A stretch of DNA of 8,764 nt, taken from the NCBI GenBank assembly GCA_003509545.1, contig DOLC01000089.1, positions 1 to 8,764 of the forward strand. The letters run 5' to 3'. The DNA comes from Peptococcaceae bacterium (GTDB lineage Bacteria; Bacillota; DSM-521; Neomoorellales; Neomoorellaceae). The notes under the pieces were generated by a model. That model saw only the letters and a program-made list of their open reading frames with translations. It ran no database searches and was not told the DNA's origin. The position numbers and the translations under genes are program-made. Positions 1-5,602 of this stretch are shown here, piece after piece (position 1 is the first letter of the stretch; every line of letters begins with the position of its first letter).

Positions 1-67
1 AGAAGTTATTTTCGAGGTAGAATAGGGAGCAACCAAAGGGGAGCGGTGCAGAGGGGGAGGTGCGGCC

Positions 68-430
68 GTGCGCGTCGAGGGCGTAGACCCGATCATCATC
101 GGCCAGGTCCAGGGACAAACCTCAAACCGGCAGGTTCAGACGGCCAAGGGAATAAGGGTAAACACCGAACGCAAAGAACAGGAAGGGCAGGGAAACCTGG
201 GAAGCTACCCTTATGAAAGGGTGGCCCAGGCGGTGGACCAGGTTAATAAGGCCGTCGACGCCTTTAACATCAAGTTGCGCTTTGAACTCAACGAGGAGGA
301 CGGGGAGCTATACGTCTACGTCCTGGACGAGGAAGGAAAGGTCATCCGGCGGATACCCCCTCAGAACATCTTGGAGGTCGCCTCACGCATGCAGCAAATG
401 GTGGGGCTCATTATAGACGCCCTTATATAA
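68..430 (+). CDS. flaG: Flagellar protein FlaG
   Basis: Small FlaG-family protein of 120 residues, a usual length. The first ~50 residues are polar and low in conservation (Gln/Asn/Gly-rich). The conserved FlaG domain fills residues ~53-120: an amphipathic helix (VDQVNKAVDAFN), a strand pair with the acidic turn LRFELNEEDGELYVYVLDEE, the RRIPP motif at 94-98, and a C-terminal helix (ILEVASRMQQMVGLIIDALI). In other bacteria FlaG affects filament length and is encoded beside the filament cap and its chaperone; its exact biochemical role is poorly defined. The start is GTG at 68, placed 7 nt after a strong GGGGGAGG site at 53-60. It is followed 120 nt later by fliS, with no fliD between them, which is unusual. 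The family assignment is secure. Confidence 0.93.
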   Translation: MRVEGVDPIIIGQVQGQTSNRQVQTAKGIRVNTERKEQEGQGNLGSYPYERVAQAVDQVNKAVDAFNIKLRFELNEEDGELYVYVLDEEGKVIRRIPPQNILEVASRMQQMVGLIIDALI

Positions 431-550
431 ACGGCTTGCGCTAGGGCAGTAGGAAGGACAGGGACGGTTTGAGGTGGGCGGAAATGGGCGGCGCGGAACA
501 GCGGTCATTGTCGCAGCCATAACATCGGGTACCGGTGGTGGGTTAAGAAA

Positions 551-970
551 ATGGCTCTCAACAATCCTTATCAGGCCTATCAAGCAAACCAGGTGTTTAC
601 CCTCTCCGGGGAAAAGCTGGTCCTGGTGATGTACGACGGAAGCCTTAGGTTTTGCCAGCAGGCCCTGGCGGCCTTAAAGGAGAGGGATTACGCAAAGGCG
701 AATGAGAATTTAATCCGTGCCCAGGAGATAGTTACCGAGCTCATGGCCGGTTTGAATTTTGAAGCCGGGGAAGTGGCCCGAGGGCTTTACCGGCTGTACG
801 ACTTCATACATTGGTACCTCATACAGGCCAATGTAAACAAAAAGGCCGAGATGGTAGAAGAAGTTATAGCATTCCTCCGGGAATTGCGGGATACCTGGGA
901 AGAAGCCGTGCGGAAATGCCGGGGCAACGGCTCCGCTGGCCAGCCCGGCGGCCTGAACCTGCAGGGCTAG
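551..970 (+). CDS. fliS: Flagellin export chaperone FliS
   Basis: FliS is a cytosolic four-helix chaperone that binds the C-terminal part of flagellin, prevents its premature polymerisation and delivers it to the flagellar type III export gate. The 139-residue product shows the family signature from the N-terminus: NNPYQAYQANQVFTLSGEKLVLVMYDG, then helices containing QQALAALKERDYAKANENLIRAQEIV, the LYDFIHWYLIQANVNKK segment, and the closing LRELRDTWEEA helix. About 18 residues of Gly/Asn-rich tail follow and are not typical. The ATG at 551 is preceded by a modest GGTGGTGGG site. Its usual partner fliT is not evident downstream; the next gene is an AbrB-type regulator after 96 nt. The upstream gap from flaG has no convincing gene. 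Confidence 0.95.
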   Translation: MALNNPYQAYQANQVFTLSGEKLVLVMYDGSLRFCQQALAALKERDYAKANENLIRAQEIVTELMAGLNFEAGEVARGLYRLYDFIHWYLIQANVNKKAEMVEEVIAFLRELRDTWEEAVRKCRGNGSAGQPGGLNLQG

Positions 971-1066
971 GCGAGCTAAAAGCAAGGGTGGAGGAGTTAA
1001 CGGCGAGTATATGCGGTTGGCAGGGAGGGTAACCTGGGGCTGCACATGGGATGGGAGGCATGAGTT

Positions 1067-1294
1067 GTGGCCGGTCACATTGCCATCACCAAGCTCTCGA
1101 GCCGCGGGCAGATAGTGATACCGAAGGAGATCAGGGAACTCCTGGCCTGGGAAGCAGGGGATCATGTGGCCGTTGAAGTTCACGGGGACAAGGTGGTCCT
1201 GCGGAGGCTCGTTTTGGATAGCTTTCTGGGGGAAGGCTTGGGAGAGAAAGAGAGGATCGGCAAAGGAAAGGTTGAAGGCCGCAATCTTTCCTGA
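1067..1294 (+). CDS. AbrB/SpoVT-family DNA-binding protein
   Basis: A 75-residue protein with the swapped-hairpin AbrB (MazE-like) DNA-binding fold. The diagnostic stretch is ITKLSSRGQIVIPKEIRE at about residues 7-24, followed by LLAWEAGDHVAVEVHGDKVVLRR, a standard AbrB-domain ending. The last ~28 residues are charged (Lys/Glu/Arg/Gly-rich) and unassigned. Family members bind DNA as dimers or tetramers, acting as transition-state regulators or as antitoxins. No toxin gene (PIN or MazF type) follows, so an antitoxin role is not supported here and a stand-alone regulator is more likely. GTG at 1067 lies 8 nt after GGGAGG at 1053-1058. The gene sits between fliS and bpsA; a terminator downstream separates it from bpsA. 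Its targets cannot be read from the sequence. Confidence 0.87.
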   Translation: MAGHIAITKLSSRGQIVIPKEIRELLAWEAGDHVAVEVHGDKVVLRRLVLDSFLGEGLGEKERIGKGKVEGRNLS

Positions 1295-1300
1295 TGCCGC

Positions 1301-1330
1301 TTGACGGATAAAGCCTAAAAATGTTAAAAC
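1301..1330 (+). promoter_or_regulatory. Candidate sigma-A promoter for bpsA
   Basis: TTGACG at 1301-1306 matches 5 of 6 bases of the -35 consensus. An 18-nt spacer later, TAAAAC at 1325-1330 matches 4 of 6 of the -10 consensus and is preceded by TG in the extended -10 position. It begins 6 nt after the AbrB-family stop codon. If used, the transcript would start about 14 nt before the hairpin at 1351, so that terminator would lie in the bpsA leader. This is a pattern match only. Confidence 0.38.
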
Positions 1331-1350
1331 TTTGGTGTACCGAAATAGCA

Positions 1351-1378
1351 GGGAGGCACTAGCGGGCTTCCCTTTTTT
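1351..1378 (+). terminator. Intrinsic terminator or bpsA leader attenuator
   Basis: GGGAGGC (1351-1357) pairs with GCTTCCC (1366-1372) through one G-U wobble around an 8-nt loop, and six T residues follow at once (1373-1378). This is a textbook Rho-independent terminator. It ends 25 nt before the bpsA start. It can end transcripts from the fliS/AbrB side. If the promoter candidate at 1301-1330 is real, it would instead attenuate bpsA. An extended bpsA reading frame could start at 1332 and run through this hairpin, which argues for the later start at 1404. Confidence 0.75.
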
Positions 1379-1403
1379 GCTGTCTGAAGGGAGGAGGAAG
1401 AAC

Positions 1404-2468
1404 ATGGAGTTGAAGGAAGAGATTGCTCGAGAGGTGGAAAAAGAAACGGGAATACCGGTATCCGGGAGGGACGTCGAGGGGACCCTTTCTGCCCTCTTGG
1501 CAACGTCCCATTTTTGGGAGGTAGTACAGCGGGCGCGCCTGCCCTTCAATGTGGTGGCGGCCACGGTGGACTTGTTCCGCCGGCGGGGATGGGTAAAAGT
1601 AGAAGATGACGGCTCCCTTACCCTGACCGACGCCGGAAAGGATATGGCGGGCCGGGAGGGAACGGAGGCGGAGAAGGACTTTGTGTGCCCGACGTGCCTG
1701 GGCCGGGGGGTTTTCTGGCGGGACCTGGAGGAACTATACCGGCGTTTCGTGGAAATCGCCGGGCGGCGTCCGGAGCCCATTAAAGAATACGATCAGGGCT
1801 ATGTAACGGCGGAAACCACCGTGAGCAGGATAGCCCTCATGGCGGACCGGGGGGATCTGGCGGGAAAACGGCTGCTGGTCCTGGGCGATGATGATCTCGT
1901 AAGCCTGGCCGCCGGGCTTTCGGGAATGCCCGAAGAGGTAGTCGTATTGGAGATCGACGAACGGCTTATCGCTTACATCAACGAGGTAGCGGTGGAAAAG
2001 AGGCTCCCGGTTAAAGCCCGGAGGTACGACTTCCGCCAGAAGCTGCCCGAGGAATACGTAGCTTCCTTCCATACCTTTACCACCGATCCACCGGAAACCC
2101 TGGAGGCGCTGGAAGTCTGCTTGGGCCGGGGGCTTCTCAGCCTCAAAGGAGCCGGGTGTGCCGGTTATTTCGGCCTTACCCACGCCGAGTCCTCCCTCAA
2201 AAAATGGAACGAATTTCAAAGGCTCCTGGTGGGCAAGTTTAAAGTCGCCATTACCGATATTATCGAGGACTTCAACCACTACGTGAACTGGGATTACCTT
2301 CTTCCCAGCCTCAAGAAGAACTTCCCCTTCTTGAAGTTCCCCCCGCGCCTCAATTGGTACCGGTCGGCCATGTACCGCATCCAGACCTTGGAACGGGTGG
2401 AGGGCCTGAAGAACGAGGAGGCCGAGTGCGAGCTGTACGTGGATAAAGAGGCTCTCATCTACGGTTAA
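1404..2468 (+). CDS. bpsA: N4-bis(aminopropyl)spermidine synthase (BpsA)
   Basis: Branched-chain polyamine synthase (DUF43/COG1568 family, formerly called a predicted methyltransferase). It transfers aminopropyl groups from decarboxylated S-adenosylmethionine to N4 of spermidine, giving quaternary branched penta-amines that protect nucleic acids at high temperature. The 354-residue product is close to the archaeal enzyme in length. Visible marks are an N-terminal winged-helix-like segment (~25-80), a CPTCLGRG cysteine pair at 95-98, DQGYVT at 130-135, the acidic GDDD active-site loop at 161-164 following LLVL, LEID at 182-185 (nucleotide-binding Rossmann strand), and DPPE at 228-231. ATG at 1404 is chosen because a GGGAGGAGG site ends 6 nt before it and because any earlier start crosses a terminator. 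Its place inside a flagellar cluster is unusual. Function is inferred from family motifs, not proven for this organism. Confidence 0.88.
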   Translation: MELKEEIAREVEKETGIPVSGRDVEGTLSALLATSHFWEVVQRARLPFNVVAATVDLFRRRGWVKVEDDGSLTLTDAGKDMAGREGTEAEKDFVCPTCLGRGVFWRDLEELYRRFVEIAGRRPEPIKEYDQGYVTAETTVSRIALMADRGDLAGKRLLVLGDDDLVSLAAGLSGMPEEVVVLEIDERLIAYINEVAVEKRLPVKARRYDFRQKLPEEYVASFHTFTTDPPETLEALEVCLGRGLLSLKGAGCAGYFGLTHAESSLKKWNEFQRLLVGKFKVAITDIIEDFNHYVNWDYLLPSLKKNFPFLKFPPRLNWYRSAMYRIQTLERVEGLKNEEAECELYVDKEALIYG

Positions 2469-2469
2469 G

Positions 2470-2494
2470 GCCAAATTTTTGCCTAAAATTTGGC
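2470..2494. repeat. Perfect 10-bp inverted repeat after bpsA
   Basis: GCCAAATTTT (2470-2479) and AAAATTTGGC (2485-2494) are perfect complements around a 5-nt loop, starting one base after the bpsA stop codon. It could form an RNA hairpin that ends or protects the bpsA transcript, but no T-run follows on the + strand, so it is not a standard intrinsic terminator. As DNA it could be a symmetrical protein-binding site just upstream of the flgB leader promoter. Confidence 0.6.
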
Positions 2495-2574
2495 GAACGG
2501 TGCAGGATTTTGCCAATAGATGTTGAATCTATCCAGTCAAATAGTAAGAGTTTTTTACTCCAGGAAATTTATGT

Positions 2575-2673
2575 CAAGGGCAAGCTCTCCGAAAGGGGAA
2601 GCGCGCAAAGCCATGGGTCTACGGCCCCTGGGCGTTGGTGCTCCCGGTGGGGCTAAGATCGCCAGGCTGCCGT
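2575..2673 (+). promoter_or_regulatory. Cyclic-di-GMP-I (GEMM-I) riboswitch aptamer
   Basis: The sequence carries the conserved GEMM-I elements in order: GGGCAA at 2578-2583 (5' P1 strand); hairpin P2 formed by GCTCTCC and GGGGAAGC, closed by the GAAA tetraloop at 2591-2594; the GCGCAAAGCC junction at 2603-2612; GGTCTACG; stem P3 with GGCCCC (2623-2628) against GGGGCT (2649-2654) and an inner GGG/CCC pairing; CTAAG as the tetraloop-receptor side; and GCCAGGCTGCCG at 2661-2672 closing P1. The family binds the second messenger c-di-GMP. It lies about 180 nt upstream of flgB and is followed 16 nt later by an intrinsic terminator, so it should control transcription of the basal-body operon. An apparent 94-codon reading frame at 2520-2804 runs across it and is not a gene. 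Confidence 0.92.
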
Positions 2674-2688
2674 TCCTGGAGTTGGGAG

Positions 2689-2722
2689 AAAAAGGCCTGC
2701 CCTTGGAGGAGCAGGCCTTTTT
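2689..2722 (+). terminator. Riboswitch-controlled intrinsic terminator
   Basis: GGCCTGC (2694-2700) pairs with GCAGGCC (2711-2717) around a 10-nt loop. The stem is extended by five A residues (2689-2693) facing five T residues (2718-2722), which also form the U-tract. This is the expression platform of the c-di-GMP aptamer just upstream. The segment TGCCCTTG (2698-2705), covering the end of the 5' arm and part of the loop, is exactly complementary to CAAGGGCA (2575-2582), the 5' strand of aptamer P1. That gives a mutually exclusive antiterminator pairing. Confidence 0.88.
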
Positions 2723-2733
2723 ACAAAGGGTCC

Positions 2734-2759
2734 TTCTTTGGGACCATGGTCCCAAAGAA
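2734..2759. repeat. Perfect 26-bp palindrome in the flgB leader
   Basis: TTCTTTGGGACCA (2734-2746) is followed directly by its exact reverse complement (2747-2759), with no spacer. In RNA it would fold as an 11-bp stem with a CATG loop. No U-tract follows, so it is not a normal terminator. It lies 12 nt after the riboswitch terminator and about 97 nt before flgB. A dimeric regulator site or an mRNA-stabilising hairpin are both possible. Confidence 0.8.
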
Positions 2760-2801
2760 AATGGGGACGGTGGTCGGATACACATTTTGCCAATTTCTTA
2801 T

Positions 2802-2828
2802 TAAACTAAGTTAGGTGGAAAACGACGA
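2802..2828 (+). promoter_or_regulatory. Weak sigma-28-like promoter match
   Basis: TAAA at 2802-2805, exactly 15 nt, then AACGACGA at 2821-2828. The flagellar sigma-28/sigma-D pattern is TAAA-N15-GCCGATAT; here the -35 and spacing fit and the CGA core of the -10 is present, but the flanking bases do not match. If real, it would let flgB be transcribed downstream of the riboswitch. The match is weak in an A-rich stretch. Confidence 0.18.
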
Positions 2829-2855
2829 AAAAAAGGGAAAAAGAGGGGATTTTTG

Positions 2856-3254
2856 GTGTTCGTGACGCCGGCCCTTCAAGTGTTAGGCAGGGCGCTGGAT
2901 GCCGCCGCCCTGCGGCAGCGGACCATTGCCCAAAACATCGCTAATGTAAACACCCCGGGGTTCAAGCGTTACTACGTAACCTTTGAGGACGAACTGCGGC
3001 GCGCCCTGAGGGGGGGCGACGGTCTGCCCCTCTACCGCACCCATCCCCGCCATCTTCCCCAGGGTGCCCTCTACCTGGAACCGCGGGTCCATCAGGAACG
3101 CACCACTTCCATGAGGGAAGACGGCAACAACGTTGACGTGGACCGGGAAATGGTGGAACTGGTTATGAATACCCTCAACTACAATCTTCTGGTCCAGCAG
3201 TTAAACGGACGCCTGGGTATGTTGCGGTATGTTATTAACGAAGGGAGGCGATAG
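2856..3254 (+). CDS. flgB: Flagellar proximal rod protein FlgB
   Basis: FlgB forms part of the proximal rod of the periplasm-spanning drive shaft and is exported by the flagellar type III system. The 132-residue product, a normal length, carries the rod/hook N-terminal signature NIANVNTPGFKR at about 27-38 after the amphipathic segment VLGRALDAAALRQRTIAQ. It ends in the conserved C-terminal helix (DREMVELVMNTLNYNLLVQQLNGRLGMLRYVI), which packs with the N-terminal helix. The start is ambiguous: GTG at 2856 lies 7 nt after AGAGGGG and is preferred; TTG at 2853 would add one residue. First gene of the operon, with flgC starting 2 nt after its stop. The leader contains the c-di-GMP riboswitch and terminator, so expression is probably set by c-di-GMP. 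Confidence 0.94.
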   Translation: MFVTPALQVLGRALDAAALRQRTIAQNIANVNTPGFKRYYVTFEDELRRALRGGDGLPLYRTHPRHLPQGALYLEPRVHQERTTSMREDGNNVDVDREMVELVMNTLNYNLLVQQLNGRLGMLRYVINEGRR

Positions 3255-3256
3255 GG

Positions 3257-3685
3257 GTGGAACTTCTTCCCGCCCTGGCCATTAGCTCTTCGGGATTGAC
3301 GGCGGAGCGCTTGCGCATGGACTTGATAGCCGGCAATTTGGCCAACATCAACACTACCCGTACGGCATCCGGCGGACCCTACCGGAGAAAGGTGGCCGTT
3401 TTTGCCGAGCGCCTGCAGGCGGCCATGGGTGCGGGGAGGGCTCCCTGGCCCGGTGCGGGGGTTAGGGTGGCGGCTATCGTGGAGGACAGCACACCGCCGC
3501 GGCTGGTATACGATCCTTCCCACCCCGATGCCGACGCCCGGGGTTACGTATCCCTTCCCAATATCAACGTGGTAAACGAGATGATCGACCTAATTACCGC
3601 CGCGCGGGCCTATGAGGCCAATGCCACGGTTCTTAACGCCGCCAAGGGTATGGCCTTGAAGGCCCTGGAAATCGGCCGGGCTTAA
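3257..3685 (+). CDS. flgC: Flagellar proximal rod protein FlgC
   Basis: FlgC is the second proximal rod subunit, stacking with FlgB and FlgF beneath the distal rod. The 142-residue product shows the family N-terminus (LPALAISSSGLTAERLRMDLIAGNLANINTT, then GGPYRRK at ~39-45) and the C-terminal NVVNEMIDLITAARAYEANATVLNAAKGMALKALEIG helix typical of rod and hook proteins. GTG at 3257 follows GGGAGG (3243-3248, inside the end of flgB) by 8 nt, so it is likely translationally coupled to flgB with a 2-nt gap. fliE follows after 22 nt, the usual flgB-flgC-fliE order of Firmicutes. Length and motifs are intact. Confidence 0.95.
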   Translation: MELLPALAISSSGLTAERLRMDLIAGNLANINTTRTASGGPYRRKVAVFAERLQAAMGAGRAPWPGAGVRVAAIVEDSTPPRLVYDPSHPDADARGYVSLPNINVVNEMIDLITAARAYEANATVLNAAKGMALKALEIGRA

Positions 3686-3707
3686 ATTTAGGGAGAGGAG
3701 ATGGACT

Positions 3708-4022
3708 GTGTTATCCGGTCAGGTCTCTATGCTGATACCCACGGCGGGAAAAGCCTTTCAGGAAAGGGAGGGCCCCGCCAAGTCAGGGGCGGCGCAGTTG
3801 GCAACGTCTTTCGGCGAGCTGCTGTCCGCCAAACTACGGGAGTTGAACGATAGCCAGAAGCAGGCCGACAGGCTTACCCTCCAATATTTGGCCGGGCAGG
3901 TGCAGGACCTCCACCAGGTGACCCTTGCCCTGGAACAGGCCAGTTTATCCCTCCAGCTGGCGGTGCAGGTCCGGAATAAGGTACTGGAAGCCTATCAGGA
4001 GATTTTCCGCATGCAGTTGTAA
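3708..4022 (+). CDS. fliE: Flagellar hook-basal body protein FliE
   Basis: FliE joins the MS ring (FliF) to the proximal rod and is among the first proteins exported. The product has 104 residues, a normal length. The variable N-terminal ~32 residues are followed by SFGELLSAKLRELNDSQKQADRLTLQYLAGQ and the highly conserved end DLHQVTLALEQASLSLQLAVQVRNKVLEAYQEIFRMQL. GTG at 3708 lies 7 nt after GGGAGAGGAG (3691-3700). An ATG at 3701 is out of frame and too close to that site, so it is not the start. The stop codon overlaps the Shine-Dalgarno AAGGAG of fliF, which indicates tight coupling. Confidence 0.94.
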   Translation: MLSGQVSMLIPTAGKAFQEREGPAKSGAAQLATSFGELLSAKLRELNDSQKQADRLTLQYLAGQVQDLHQVTLALEQASLSLQLAVQVRNKVLEAYQEIFRMQL

Positions 4023-4033
4023 GGAGTTGGGGG

Positions 4034-5593
4034 ATGAAGGTTCAGGACCTACCGCATAAAGTTACCGGGTACTGGAACAGCCTTACGCCAGCCCGGCGGT
4101 CGGCCCTGGTGGTCGTGATCCTGGCCAGCCTGGTGGCCGGCACCTTATGGTTAAGTTGGTTTCTAAGGCCCAAGTTTGCCCCCTTGTTTACCGGTCTCGA
4201 ACAGCAGGATGCGGCCGCGGTGGTGGCCAGGCTGAAGGAGATGAATATCCCCTTTCGGCTGGCCGATGGGGGGACTACCGTCCTGGTGCCCCAGGACAGG
4301 GTTTACGAGACGCGCCTCGACTTGGCCGGCGCCGGTGTATTGGGCGGGCGGAGCCTGGGCTTCGAGCTCTTCGATCAGAGTAAACTGGGCATGACCGATT
4401 TTGAGCGGCACATCAACTACCAGCGTGCCCTGCAGGGTGAGCTCCAGCGTACTATCACTTCCCTGGAAGAGGTGGAAAATGCCCGGGTACACCTGGTGCT
4501 TCCCCAGCCGAGCGTATTCCTGGAGGAGCAGGCGCCGCCTTCGGCTTCCATCGTCTTGAAGCTTAAGCCCCTGGCCCGTCTGCGGCCCGAACAGGTCCAG
4601 GGAATAATGCAGCTGGTGGCGGCCAGTGTGGAGGGCCTGAAACCGGAAAACGTACATATCATTGATACCCAGGGCAATGTCTTGAGCGCCGGCTTGGCCG
4701 AAGGCGAAAGCGGCCCCCTCACCGGCCAGCAAGAAAGGCAGCAGGAGCTCAAACGGGCGCTGGAAAGGGATCTCGAGCAGCGGATACAAAACATGCTCAC
4801 CAGGATCCTGGGCCCCGGCCAGGCCGTGGTGATGGTCAATGCGGAGCTCGATTTTAACCAGCAGGAAGTCTTCCGCCGGGAGTGGGGCGACGAGGGCTCC
4901 GTCCGCAGTGAGCAGGTCATAACCGAACAGGGTACCGGCGGTGGGGCCGGCGGGCCGGCGGGGGATCCCAACCGGGAGCCGCCGGGATACGCCGTGGTAT
5001 TGCCGGAAGGCGGCACCTACGAAAAATCCGACATCACCCGCAACTACGAACTGGACGAGGTCCAGACGCGCATCGTGTATGCTCCGGGCCAGATAAGGAG
5101 ACTTTCAACCTCCGTAGCCGTCAACGGTCCGGTGGATCCCCCGCGGGAAGAGCAGATCCGCCAGATCGTGGAGGCGGCGGTGGGTTTTCAGCCCGACCGG
5201 GGCGACCAGATCACGGTCTTGAGTCTGGCCTTTGATAATACTTGGCAGGAAAGGGCTGCGGCCGAAATGGCGGCCGCCGAAGAGGCGGAGCGCCGCCGCC
5301 GGGAGCTTCTCCTCTATGCCGGCCTGGCGGCGGGCGGGTTGGGCCTGCTGATCTTCCTCATAGTACTCCTCGTCGTATGGCGGAGGCGCCGGGCGGCACC
5401 TGCCGTGGAACCCTGGCCGGCAGAGCTATCCACGCCCGGTACCGGGATAGCCGAAGAACAGGTGGCCGTTAGCGAAGAAGAGCGGCGGGAGGAGCTGGAA
5501 CGACGGGCCCGCCAGGAGAAGTTGCGAGAGCTGGTACGGCAGCACCCGGACGATGTGGCCCAGCTCCTTAGAGCATGGTTGAGGGAGGAGTAA
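4034..5593 (+). CDS. fliF: Flagellar MS-ring protein FliF
   Basis: FliF assembles the membrane-embedded MS ring that houses the export gate and carries the rotor. The 519-residue product has two transmembrane segments: one near residues 24-44 (SALVVVILASLVAGTLWLSWF) and one near 425-449 (LLLYAGLAAGGLGLLIFLIVL onward). Between them lie the ring-building motifs, with the YscJ/FliF domain at ~45-220 (including LGFELFDQSKLGMTDFERHI and ALQGELQRTI) and the FliF C-terminal domain at ~250-410, with a Gly/Pro-rich loop near 297-315. The cytoplasmic tail ends in HPDDVAQLLRAWLREE, the FliG-binding helix. ATG at 4034 follows AAGGAG (4021-4026) by 7 nt. The length is slightly short for the family but all parts are present. 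fliG follows after 9 nt. Confidence 0.96.
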   Translation: MKVQDLPHKVTGYWNSLTPARRSALVVVILASLVAGTLWLSWFLRPKFAPLFTGLEQQDAAAVVARLKEMNIPFRLADGGTTVLVPQDRVYETRLDLAGAGVLGGRSLGFELFDQSKLGMTDFERHINYQRALQGELQRTITSLEEVENARVHLVLPQPSVFLEEQAPPSASIVLKLKPLARLRPEQVQGIMQLVAASVEGLKPENVHIIDTQGNVLSAGLAEGESGPLTGQQERQQELKRALERDLEQRIQNMLTRILGPGQAVVMVNAELDFNQQEVFRREWGDEGSVRSEQVITEQGTGGGAGGPAGDPNREPPGYAVVLPEGGTYEKSDITRNYELDEVQTRIVYAPGQIRRLSTSVAVNGPVDPPREEQIRQIVEAAVGFQPDRGDQITVLSLAFDNTWQERAAAEMAAAEEAERRRRELLLYAGLAAGGLGLLIFLIVLLVVWRRRRAAPAVEPWPAELSTPGTGIAEEQVAVSEEERREELERRARQEKLRELVRQHPDDVAQLLRAWLREE

Positions 5594-5602
5594 AGGGTAA
5601 AA

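Noticed and set aside
811..1032. Small frame overlapping the end of fliS, ending ELKARVEELTASICGWQGG, as a possible fliT-like gene
   Set aside because: Most of it lies in another frame of fliS; the free part is only ~20 residues and has no start codon with a suitable ribosome site.
1332..1403. N-terminal extension of bpsA from an upstream start at 1332
   Set aside because: The extension is encoded by the terminator hairpin and T-run; ATG 1404 has a strong ribosome site and matches the family length.
710..1780. Long minus-strand frame (356 codons)
   Set aside because: Antisense to fliS, the AbrB-family gene and bpsA, all of which have strong family motifs; composition is Ser/Pro/Arg-rich as expected of a shadow frame in GC-rich DNA.
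2492..2504. Sigma-54-like promoter (TGGC...TGCA)
   Set aside because: GG and GC are 8 nt apart instead of the required 10, so spacing is wrong.
2510..2560. Sigma-A promoter for the riboswitch leader starting from TTGCCA at 2510
   Set aside because: TTGCCA fits the -35 well but no acceptable -10 lies 16-18 nt downstream; other pairings up to the aptamer are equally poor, so no promoter was called.
2520..2804. A 94-codon + strand reading frame between bpsA and flgB
   Set aside because: It runs across the c-di-GMP aptamer, its terminator and the palindrome; the base pattern is explained by RNA structure, and no ribosome site or protein family fits.
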